Part shown: one piece after another, positions 17,290 through 23,377 of the stretch | Position numbering within the stretch: position 1 is the stretch's first letter | How the letters are laid out: each line of letters begins with the position of its first letter | Translations under genes and position numbers: made by a program | The notes under the pieces: generated by a model | What the model saw: the letters and a program-made list of their open reading frames with translations, nothing else | The model's database searches: none | Told to the model about the DNA's origin: nothing | Source of the DNA: an uncultured Sediminibacterium sp. | Lineage (GTDB): Bacteria > Bacteroidota > Bacteroidia > Chitinophagales > Chitinophagaceae | Assembly: GCA_937907555.1 (NCBI GenBank) | Contig: CALEST010000222.1 | Coordinates: forward strand, 1 to 24,487 | Direction: 5' to 3' | DNA length: 24,487 nt

Positions 17290-17309
17290 AATACAGCATA
17301 TGCTGTATT
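17290..17309. promoter_or_regulatory. 20-bp palindrome upstream of the secreted-protein gene (copy 2)
   Basis: AATACAGCA, a TA centre, then TGCTGTATT: a perfect 20-bp palindrome with the same 9-bp arms as the copy at 16564-16583. It starts at the base after the regulator's stop codon and ends 21 nt before TAGCTTCA (17331-17338), a weak -7 box. That spacing is the same as at copy 1. The next gene's ATG is at 17354. No T tract follows, so it does not look like a terminator. Confidence 0.72.
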
Positions 17310-17353
17310 GCCATTCGCAACTGCTTACAATAGCTTCATTCAAAATTACCAAC

Positions 17354-18403
17354 ATGAAAAAGCTATTTATTGCAGGAATGATGCTACTATTTGCACAGTT
17401 CTCCATTGCTCAAAGCATTGGAGAAGTGAACTTAAAAGAAATAAATAACTATGGGCTCAGAAAACTGAAAGATGCTCCAAAGAAAGTTTTCATTAGTCAG
17501 TTCAGAATAAATTTCCAGACCATGTATCTGGATACAGAGAAAAAATCGGGTGGTTTCAGAGGCGGAAGTGATTATACAAGAAGCTATAAAAGCGCCGTTT
17601 CTGCAAGTGTAGCTTTGGGCCTAAAAGGGCTTCAGGAAAAAGACCTGATTGATATAACCGATGAATTATATAAAAACCTGGTAGATCAACTAAAAGCTGA
17701 AGGGTTTGAAATCATTACTGCAGAACAGGCATTGGTGTCCGATGAATTAAAAGACTGGGTTAAAAGAACAGGCGGCACATTGAATCAGGCACAATATGAT
17801 GGTTATGTATCTGTATCACCTACTGGTTTTGATTATTTGGTAAAAGGGGTAAACGATGACGGAAAAGAGAAGAATTCATTTTTCAATAAAGCACCTAAAA
17901 TTTCCCAGCAATTAGGAGGTGCAATGGTTTTGATTGTGAACCTTGCTGTACCCTTTGCCAATGAAGCAGAATCTGGAGGCAGTAAGTTGTTAGGCAGACT
18001 GGGGGGGGGCGCCAAAGTAGTAGCCGAAACCAATCTGGCTATTGGAAGTGAAGCATTGGATTATAGTGGAACAACTGGATTCTATGCCAATGGTAGTTCC
18101 ATTATTGGATTAAATGTAAAGCAAAGCATGGCCAATATCAGTGTGGGCAACTGGCTGTTGAAAAAGCCCATAACCATTGAAGGGGTTATAGAGAAGAAAA
18201 AATACAAAGCAGAAGAACAGGCCAAAGTGGATATGTGGGGGCAGGATGCCGGTTTCTTCAGGGTATTTGATGTAGACGACCGCTTTATGAAAAATGTACA
18301 GGCAATCCCGGTAGAATCCGCAAAGTACAAAGCAGGGGTAGCATCGGCGGCAAATAAGTATCTGAATGCGGTAATGGACGAAATCCGCAGTAGTTTGAAA
18401 TAA
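17354..18403 (+). CDS. Secreted/periplasmic protein of unknown function, likely target of the adjacent two-component system
   Basis: A 349-residue product starting MKKLFIAGMMLLFAQFSIAQ, a standard signal peptide with cleavage after AQ or IA. An upstream in-frame ATG at 17300 lies inside the palindrome and would hide the signal peptide, so it is rejected. I do not recognise the family. Visible features are a conserved-looking core KKVFISQFRINFQTMY (near residue 42), a Gly/Ser-rich stretch (GGFRGGSDYTRSYKSA), an ITDELYKNLVDQLKAEGFEI segment and a second Gly-rich stretch (ESGGSKLLGRLGGGAKV) followed by beta-rich sequence. The pattern 'VFISQF...LYKNLVDQLKAEGFEIITAEQ' is reminiscent of periplasmic proteins with a CsgG/TolB-N-like fold, but this is only an impression. 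A run of nine G (18001-18009) lies in the coding sequence. The upstream palindrome suggests control by the neighbouring regulator. Confidence 0.85.
   Translation: MKKLFIAGMMLLFAQFSIAQSIGEVNLKEINNYGLRKLKDAPKKVFISQFRINFQTMYLDTEKKSGGFRGGSDYTRSYKSAVSASVALGLKGLQEKDLIDITDELYKNLVDQLKAEGFEIITAEQALVSDELKDWVKRTGGTLNQAQYDGYVSVSPTGFDYLVKGVNDDGKEKNSFFNKAPKISQQLGGAMVLIVNLAVPFANEAESGGSKLLGRLGGGAKVVAETNLAIGSEALDYSGTTGFYANGSSIIGLNVKQSMANISVGNWLLKKPITIEGVIEKKKYKAEEQAKVDMWGQDAGFFRVFDVDDRFMKNVQAIPVESAKYKAGVASAANKYLNAVMDEIRSSLK
18001..18009 (+). repeat. Homopolymer run of nine G inside a coding sequence
   Basis: Nine consecutive G encode part of the Leu-Gly-Gly-Gly-Ala stretch near residue 217 of the secreted protein. 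Such tracts are slippage-prone: loss or gain of one base would truncate the protein in its second half. It is also a common place for sequencing error. Confidence 0.9.
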
Positions 18404-18454
18404 TAGCCCCTTAAATATTAACGAATCATCGGGAAAAATCCCTTGAAAATGAAG

Positions 18455-18462
18455 TAGGTTTG
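18455..18462 (+). promoter_or_regulatory. -7 promoter box (TAGGTTTG) for the gldA-like gene
   Basis: TAGGTTTG is an exact TAnnTTTG match, with the ATG at 18481 about 18 nt further on. It includes the TTG at 18460, which excludes that codon as the start. Confidence 0.55.
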
Positions 18463-18480
18463 AGGCTGCAAAAGAGCCAC

Positions 18481-19191
18481 ATGTCAATAGAAGTACTTCA
18501 TTTAAATAAAAAATACGGTACACAAACCGCAGTGAACGATCTCTCTTTTACCATACAGAAAGGAGAGATCGTTGGCTTTTTAGGACCTAACGGTGCGGGC
18601 AAGAGTACTACCATGAAAATGATTACCGGGTCCATTGAGCCGGACAGCGGAAGCATTCTGGTAGCTGGGATTAATATGGCTGAAAACCCTTTAGCTTGTA
18701 AACAAAAAATTGGATACTTATCAGAACTGAATCCCCACTACTACGACTTATATGTAAAAGAATACCTGCAATTCGTAGGTGCTGTACATCAGTGTAATAA
18801 CCTTACACAACTAATTAAAGAGACCATTGACAGGGTGGGATTAGGACCGGAGCAACACAAAAAGATTGGCCAGTTATCAAAGGGCTATAAGCAAAGGGTG
18901 GGATTGGCAGCAGCTATTAATCACAACCCCGAAGTATTGATTTTAGATGAACCCACCACAGGCTTGGATCCCAATCAGATAATAGAAATCAGACAATTGA
19001 TACAGGAATTGGGGCGGGATAAGACGGTACTGTTTTCCAGTCATATATTACCGGAGGTAGAAGCCATTTGCAGCAGGGTAATCATTATTCATAAAGGGAA
19101 TTTAATGGCCAACCAGCCCATTGCCGAACTCAATCAAAAAGAATCCCTGGAATCGGTTTTCAGAAGCCTGACCAGCCCTATTCGTGTATAA
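18481..19191 (+). CDS. gldA: ABC transporter ATP-binding protein, GldA-like
   Basis: A 236-residue ATPase with Walker A GPNGAGKST (35-43), Q-loop region around IGYLSELNPHYYDLYVKEYL, signature LSKGYKQRVGLA (132 on), Walker B VLILDEPTTGLDP (152-164) and the H-loop FSSHIL (H188). The LSKGYKQRVG form of the signature, the 'NPHYYDLYVKEYL' segment and LDPNQIIEIRQLIQELG are those of GldA, the ATPase of the GldAFG complex needed for gliding motility or type IX secretion-linked functions in Bacteroidota. It is about 60 residues shorter than typical GldA (~300), missing the C-terminal extension. No gldF or gldG permease is next to it. A general ABC-2 exporter ATPase is the alternative. Confidence 0.85.
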   Translation: MSIEVLHLNKKYGTQTAVNDLSFTIQKGEIVGFLGPNGAGKSTTMKMITGSIEPDSGSILVAGINMAENPLACKQKIGYLSELNPHYYDLYVKEYLQFVGAVHQCNNLTQLIKETIDRVGLGPEQHKKIGQLSKGYKQRVGLAAAINHNPEVLILDEPTTGLDPNQIIEIRQLIQELGRDKTVLFSSHILPEVEAICSRVIIIHKGNLMANQPIAELNQKESLESVFRSLTSPIRV

Positions 19192-19204
19192 ACTACATAT
19201 TACT

Positions 19205-19212
19205 TATATTTG
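19205..19212 (+). promoter_or_regulatory. -7 promoter box (TATATTTG) for eno
   Basis: TATATTTG matches TAnnTTTG exactly. It lies 23 nt before the eno ATG and 13 nt after the gldA-like stop, so eno has its own promoter. Confidence 0.6.
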
Positions 19213-19235
19213 AAAACATAATTAAAACAAAGAAC

Positions 19236-20525
19236 ATGAGCTACATTATTGACGTACACGCAAGACAGATATTAGACAGCAGAGGAAATCCTACTGTTGA
19301 AGTGGATGTATTAACCGACGACGGTGCCATAGGCCGTGCAGCAGTACCAAGTGGTGCGAGTACCGGAATTCACGAAGCAGTTGAATTGCGTGACAACGAC
19401 AAGAAAAAATATGTAGGCAAGGGCGTTTTAAAAGCCGTAAAAAATGTAAATACTACAATTGCGGAAGCATTGGTAGGCATGGAAATTTCTGAGCAGGCTG
19501 CCATTGACCAGGCTATGATAGATTTAGATGGTACGCCTAATAAAGCAAAACTAGGTGCCAATGCCATTTTAGCGGTGAGTATGGCAGTAGCCAAAGCAGC
19601 TGCAGATGAAGCAGATTTGCCTTTGTACAGATATATTGGTGGAACCAATTCCAAAACATTGCCCATCCCGATGATGAATATCCTGAATGGCGGGGCACAT
19701 GCCGACAATAAGATTGATTTTCAGGAATTCATGATTATGCCCGTAGGCGCTCCTAGCTTTAGCGAAGGTTTGCGTTGGGGCGTAGAAATCTTCCACACTT
19801 TAAAGGGTGTACTAAAGAAGAAAGGATACAGCACCAACGTAGGGGATGAAGGTGGATTTGCTCCAAATATCCAAAGCAATGAAGAAGCCATTGAAACCGT
19901 ATTGGAATCTATTCAGGCAGCAGGATACAAAACAGGATCTCAAATTGTAATTGCCATGGATGCTGCCAATAGCGAACTATGGGATGCCAAGAAAAAGAAA
20001 TACGTATTCCATAAGAGTTCCGGTAAAGTAATGAGCAGTGATGAGCTGGTGAAATTCTGGGAAAAATGGGTAAAGCAATACCCGATTGTTTCCATTGAAG
20101 ATGGCATGGCCGAAGACGATTGGAATGGCTGGAAAGCTTTAACACAGGCGGTTGGAAGTAAATGTCAATTAGTTGGTGACGATTTATTTGTAACCAATGT
20201 GGAGCGTATTCAACAAGGCGTTGACAAGCATATTGCCAATGGCTTATTGGTAAAAGTGAACCAGATTGGAACCATTACTGAAACCATCAATGCTGTAACC
20301 CTTGCGCAACACAACGGATACAATACCATCATGAGCCATAGAAGTGGTGAAACAGAAGATACCACCATCGCTGATTTAGCGGTAGCCTTGAACTGTGGTC
20401 AAATTAAAACCGGTTCCGCTTCCAGAACAGACCGTATGGCGAAGTACAACCAGTTAATCCGTATTGAAGAAATGTTAGGCGATACTGGCATTTATCCAAA
20501 AGGAAAAATCAAGTTCGGTAAATAG
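19236..20525 (+). CDS. eno: Enolase
   Basis: A 429-residue glycolytic enzyme converting 2-phosphoglycerate to phosphoenolpyruvate, of full family length. It shows the substrate loop PSGASTGIHEAVELRD (near 38), NGGAHADNKIDFQEFMIMP, GDEGGFAPN, the metal-binding Asp/Glu set in VIAMDAANSE, VSIEDGMAEDDWNGW and LVGDDLFVTN, the catalytic Lys region KVNQIGTITETI, and the signature SHRSGETEDTTIADLAV. In other bacteria eno is also followed by a FtsB/DivIC-type gene, as here. An exact -7 box lies upstream and a stem-loop with a T tract (20555-20595) follows. Confidence 0.98.
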   Translation: MSYIIDVHARQILDSRGNPTVEVDVLTDDGAIGRAAVPSGASTGIHEAVELRDNDKKKYVGKGVLKAVKNVNTTIAEALVGMEISEQAAIDQAMIDLDGTPNKAKLGANAILAVSMAVAKAAADEADLPLYRYIGGTNSKTLPIPMMNILNGGAHADNKIDFQEFMIMPVGAPSFSEGLRWGVEIFHTLKGVLKKKGYSTNVGDEGGFAPNIQSNEEAIETVLESIQAAGYKTGSQIVIAMDAANSELWDAKKKKYVFHKSSGKVMSSDELVKFWEKWVKQYPIVSIEDGMAEDDWNGWKALTQAVGSKCQLVGDDLFVTNVERIQQGVDKHIANGLLVKVNQIGTITETINAVTLAQHNGYNTIMSHRSGETEDTTIADLAVALNCGQIKTGSASRTDRMAKYNQLIRIEEMLGDTGIYPKGKIKFGK

Positions 20526-20554
20526 TTTATTGCACACTGTGCACAATTCTTACT

Positions 20555-20595
20555 TGGCAGATAAAGGTTTCTTACTACTTTTATCTGCCATTTTT
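20555..20595 (+). terminator. Intrinsic terminator after eno, abutting the ftsB-like gene
   Basis: TGGCAGATAAA (20555-20565) pairs perfectly with TTTATCTGCCA (20580-20590) over a 14-nt loop, followed by five T (20591-20595). The T run ends directly at the ATG at 20596. The same segment holds a possible promoter for the next gene: TTG (20554-20556), 19 nt, then TACTTTTA (20576-20583). Confidence 0.7.
20576..20583 (+). promoter_or_regulatory. Possible -7 box (TACTTTTA) for the ftsB-like gene, inside the terminator hairpin
   Basis: One mismatch from TAnnTTTG, with a TTG (20554-20556) 19 nt upstream, the expected -33/-7 spacing for Bacteroidota. It overlaps the loop and right arm of the eno terminator. 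A transcript from here would have only a few leader nucleotides before the ATG at 20596. Confidence 0.4.
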
Positions 20596-20892
20596 ATGAA
20601 GAAAGCGATTCCCTATATCACCAATAAATATTTTATAGCAGCTGTACTGTTTATTGTGTGGATGTTATTTTATGATCAGCGCGATTATTTTCAGCAAAAG
20701 GAAAGAAGGGACGAATTAAAAAAACTGGAGCAGAAAAAAGCTTATTACGAGCAGGAAATAGAAAAGACCAAAAAAGAACTGAACGATTTACAGAACAATC
20801 CTGCAGCCATTGAAAAGTACGCCAGAGAAAGGTACCTGATGAAAAAGGACGGAGAAGACATTTTTATTGTTGAAGATTCAGCAAAAAATTAA
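20596..20892 (+). CDS. Septum formation initiator family protein (FtsB/DivIC-like)
   Basis: A 98-residue bitopic membrane protein: a short cytoplasmic N-terminus, one transmembrane helix (about 12-27, YFIAAVLFIVWMLFYD), then an extracytoplasmic coiled coil rich in Lys/Glu (about 35-66) and the family's C-terminal 'IEKYARERYLMKKDGEDIFIVE' motif. FtsB/DivIC proteins bind FtsL and FtsQ/DivIB in the divisome. The frame opens with a TTG at 20530, but that gives an untypical N-terminus and spans the terminator hairpin; the ATG at 20596 is the natural start. The position after eno matches the eno-ftsB order in Escherichia coli. Confidence 0.9.
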   Translation: MKKAIPYITNKYFIAAVLFIVWMLFYDQRDYFQQKERRDELKKLEQKKAYYEQEIEKTKKELNDLQNNPAAIEKYARERYLMKKDGEDIFIVEDSAKN

Positions 20893-20965
20893 GTTCTACA
20901 ATAATTTAATACCGATACCGTTTTAATAAAGACCGTATCCTCTTGTTCACGCAGCCAAACTGCTT

Positions 20966-21190
20966 ATGAAAAACTTTAAAGAAGAGGAATTGATTATGTA
21001 CGTATACAAGGATTGCACACCTGCGCTTACCAAAGCCATCGAGAAAGCTATATCAGAAGACGCGAAATTGAAAAAACAGGTTGAAACCTTACAACGGTCT
21101 AAGGATCAGCTGGATAAGCTGAAATTAAAATCTCCCTCCAAAAAATCAATCAAAGCTATTTTGGATTACGCAAGGAAGAAGGAAGGCTAA
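20966..21190 (+). CDS. Small hypothetical protein, anti-sigma-N-terminus-like
   Basis: A 74-residue soluble, highly charged protein starting MKNFKEEELIMYVYKDCTPA. The first 45 residues follow the spacing of the anti-sigma-factor N-terminal helices ('eeLixYxxgxLxxxxxxxIexxixxdxxLkxxv'), but the zinc-binding His/Cys residues of ZAS proteins are absent; there is only one Cys. The C-terminus (about 46-74) is Lys-rich and ends in AILDYARKKEG. I cannot assign a function. It lies between the ftsB-like gene and nth with 50-70 bp gaps. The frame, ATG and coding-like composition support a real gene. Confidence 0.7.
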   Translation: MKNFKEEELIMYVYKDCTPALTKAIEKAISEDAKLKKQVETLQRSKDQLDKLKLKSPSKKSIKAILDYARKKEG

Positions 21191-21245
21191 TCAAACACTA
21201 TTGAACAAACGAAGTAGTTCCGAAATTTTTTTCTGAATTTTGGCT

Positions 21246-21899
21246 ATGACCAAGAAGCAACGTTACCAGGAAGTCATCAACTATTTTCAGGAAACCACCC
21301 CCGTTGCAGAAACGGAATTAGTGTACGATAATCCCTTTCAGTTATTAGTGGCTGTAATCCTTTCAGCCCAATGCACAGATAAAAGGGTCAACCAGACTAC
21401 ACCTGGTATTTTTAATGTTTATCCTACTCCTCAAAAAATGGCCAAAGCCAGTTTTGATGATTTGTTCCCCTTAATCAGAAGTATCTCCTATCCGAATAAC
21501 AAAACCAAGCATTTAATTGGCATGGCCAATATGTTGCTGGAACATTTTGGTGGTGAAGTTCCCATGACGGTAGAGGAACTAGTGAAGCTACCCGGAGTAG
21601 GAAGAAAAACAGCCAACGTAATTACCAGTGTTATAGATGAACAACCGAATATGGCCGTTGACACGCATGTATTCAGGGTTAGTCACCGATTGGGATTGGT
21701 CAGCAGCAAAGCTACTACCCCACTGGCTGTTGAGAAAGAATTGATAAAGCATATTCCGGAAGAACTGGTGCACAGAGCGCATCATTGGCTCATCTTGCAT
21801 GGCAGGTACACCTGCTTAGCGCGTAATCCCAAATGCGAAGAATGTGGCATACAAAACAATTGTGCCTATTTTGCTAAACAAGCAAAGAAGCTTAAATAA
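21246..21899 (+). CDS. nth: Endonuclease III (DNA glycosylase/AP lyase)
   Basis: A 217-residue base-excision repair enzyme that removes oxidised pyrimidines and cleaves at abasic sites. It has the helix-hairpin-helix LVKLPGVGRKTANVI with the catalytic Lys (K121), the catalytic Asp in VDTHVFRVSHRLGL (D139), and the C-terminal 4Fe-4S cluster with spacing C-x6-C-x2-C-x5-C (C190, C197, C200, C206). LSAQCTDKRVN is the conserved N-terminal motif. The frame also opens with a TTG at 21240, but the ATG at 21246 is better. The GH43 gene starts 12 bp after its stop, so the two may be transcribed together despite unrelated functions. Confidence 0.96.
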   Translation: MTKKQRYQEVINYFQETTPVAETELVYDNPFQLLVAVILSAQCTDKRVNQTTPGIFNVYPTPQKMAKASFDDLFPLIRSISYPNNKTKHLIGMANMLLEHFGGEVPMTVEELVKLPGVGRKTANVITSVIDEQPNMAVDTHVFRVSHRLGLVSSKATTPLAVEKELIKHIPEELVHRAHHWLILHGRYTCLARNPKCEECGIQNNCAYFAKQAKKLK

Positions 21900-21911
21900 C
21901 ATACTATCCTT

Positions 21912-22922
21912 ATGAAAAAAATCATCAGCATTGTTTTACTATTCGCTTCAACATTTGCAACTATAGCTGCACAGGAAATTAAAGCTTCCAATTTGCAAAA
22001 ATCTGGCAACCCGATTTTTGAAGGTTGGTATGCAGATCCGGAGGGTGTAATACTCAACAAACAATACTGGATCTTTCCAACCTATTCAGCCAAATACAAA
22101 GACCAGGTTTTTTTGGATGCATTTTCTTCAAATGATTTAATCAACTGGAAAAAGCATTCCCGGGTTATTGATACCAGTGTAATTAAATGGGCCTATATGG
22201 CCATGTGGGCGCCGTCTATTGTAAAAAAAGACAAGCAATATTTTTTGTTCTTTTCTGCCAATGATATCCAAAGTAAAAAACGAAACGGTGTAAAAGACGA
22301 TTACAACGGTGGCATTGGTATTGCAGTAGCTTCCAAACCAGAGGGGCCTTATAAAGATTACCTGGGTAAACCATTAATCAATCAATTTTACAACGATGCC
22401 CAACCCATTGACCAGTTTGTGTTTCAGGACAAAGACCAAAAATATTATCTGATATACGGGGGTTGGGGCAGGTGCAATATTGCACAGCTCAATAAAGACT
22501 TTACTGGGCTTACTCCTTTTCCAAATGGAGAACTGGTAAAAGAAATAACACCGAAAGGATATGTAGAAGGACCCATTATGTTCATTAGAAAAGGGACTTA
22601 TTATTTTATGTGGTCAGAAGGCGGATGGACCAATGGAACCTATAAAGTAGCTTATGCAAGAGCCGATAATTTGTACGGACCTTTCGAAAGAGAAAGCACC
22701 ATTCTGGAAGCAGATAGTACCATTGCAACAGGAGCAGGACACCACTCAGTCATTAATATTCCCGGGACAGATGAATGGTATATTATTTACCACAGAAGAC
22801 CCATACCCAATAAGGACAGGGATCACAGGGTTACCTGTATAGATAAGCTACTCTTTAATGAAGACGGCAGAATTCAAAAAGTGCAAATGACTCTTGATGG
22901 GGTTGGTCCGAGAAAGCTGTAA
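21912..22922 (+). CDS. Secreted glycoside hydrolase family 43 enzyme
   Basis: A 336-residue enzyme with a signal peptide (MKKIISIVLLFASTFATIAA, then Q), so exported. The five-bladed propeller fold of GH43 is marked by its three catalytic acids: the base Asp in GWYADPEG (D42), the pKa-tuning Asp in NDAQPIDQFVF (D167) and the acid Glu in KGYVEGPIMF (E219). WAPSIVKKDKQYFLFFSAND and GAGHHSVINIPGTDEWYIIYHRR are also typical. Family members are arabinanases, arabinofuranosidases, xylosidases and galactosidases; the exact substrate cannot be read from sequence. There is no lipoprotein Cys, no carbohydrate-binding module and no SusCD pair nearby, so it is not in an obvious polysaccharide-utilisation locus. 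Confidence 0.93.
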   Translation: MKKIISIVLLFASTFATIAAQEIKASNLQKSGNPIFEGWYADPEGVILNKQYWIFPTYSAKYKDQVFLDAFSSNDLINWKKHSRVIDTSVIKWAYMAMWAPSIVKKDKQYFLFFSANDIQSKKRNGVKDDYNGGIGIAVASKPEGPYKDYLGKPLINQFYNDAQPIDQFVFQDKDQKYYLIYGGWGRCNIAQLNKDFTGLTPFPNGELVKEITPKGYVEGPIMFIRKGTYYFMWSEGGWTNGTYKVAYARADNLYGPFERESTILEADSTIATGAGHHSVINIPGTDEWYIIYHRRPIPNKDRDHRVTCIDKLLFNEDGRIQKVQMTLDGVGPRKL

Positions 22923-22931
22923 AATGATTGT

Positions 22932-23363
22932 TTAATTATTTCCATATACCCGGAATCCAACAACAGTTAGATTTTCATATTTTTTCATATCAGCTGTAGT
23001 CCATTCTGTTTCTTTACCTTTTGGTCGCTTATGATAATCCCAATCAAAGTATTCTTTTACATAAACAACAATTGTTACTGGTATTTTTTTCTTAGTCCTT
23101 AAACTATCGTTTTGTTTTGAGTCAACAAACTTAAATACAAAATATCCAACACTAGACTGTAAATTATTACTCGGACTAGCCGTCACGCGTTTTATAGGTG
23201 GTTTAATCTCTTTAAGTAATATTTTTAAGGGTTTGTTTAGAAATTGTGCTTCATTCTCTTTGATTTTATTTGAATCATCTATAGTTTTCACCAATTGCTG
23301 TGAGTAACAATTAAATGAGACAATTATCATTAGAAACGATATTACTATTTGATTTGTTTTCAT
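22932..23363 (-). CDS. Small secreted protein of unknown function
   Basis: A 143-residue product with a signal peptide (MKTNQIVISFLMIIVSFNCY, then SQQ). The remainder has a beta-rich middle (SVGYFVFKFVD, then KIPVTIVVYVKEYFDWDY) and a C-terminal VVGFRVYGN strand; no family recognised. It begins 14 bp after the stop of the JAB-like gene on the same strand, so the two are one transcript and may work together, for example as a partner or immunity-like protein, though nothing in the sequence shows this. The base composition here is visibly more AT-rich than upstream. It converges with the GH43 gene, with a 9-bp gap. Confidence 0.75.
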   Translation of the reverse strand: MKTNQIVISFLMIIVSFNCYSQQLVKTIDDSNKIKENEAQFLNKPLKILLKEIKPPIKRVTASPSNNLQSSVGYFVFKFVDSKQNDSLRTKKKIPVTIVVYVKEYFDWDYHKRPKGKETEWTTADMKKYENLTVVGFRVYGNN

Positions 23364-23377
23364 AAATACATATTAAA

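Noticed and set aside
17290..17309. Palindrome copy 2 as a terminator of the regulator gene
   Set aside because: No T run follows on either strand, and an identical-armed copy lies upstream of the regulator, where a terminator makes no sense.
17300..17353. ATG at 17300 as start of the secreted protein
   Set aside because: It falls inside the palindrome, and the resulting N-terminal extension would mask a perfect signal peptide.
18431..18442. GGGA-AAAA-TCCC hairpin as terminator after the secreted protein gene
   Set aside because: Only a 4-bp stem and no following T run.
20531..20543. Short palindrome TGCACA-C-TGTGCA after eno as an operator
   Set aside because: Single copy, short, and located just before a convincing terminator; no second copy noticed near any promoter.
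21220..21243. 8-bp hairpin with one G-U pair just before nth
   Set aside because: AT-rich, no T run after it, and likely to arise by chance in this composition.
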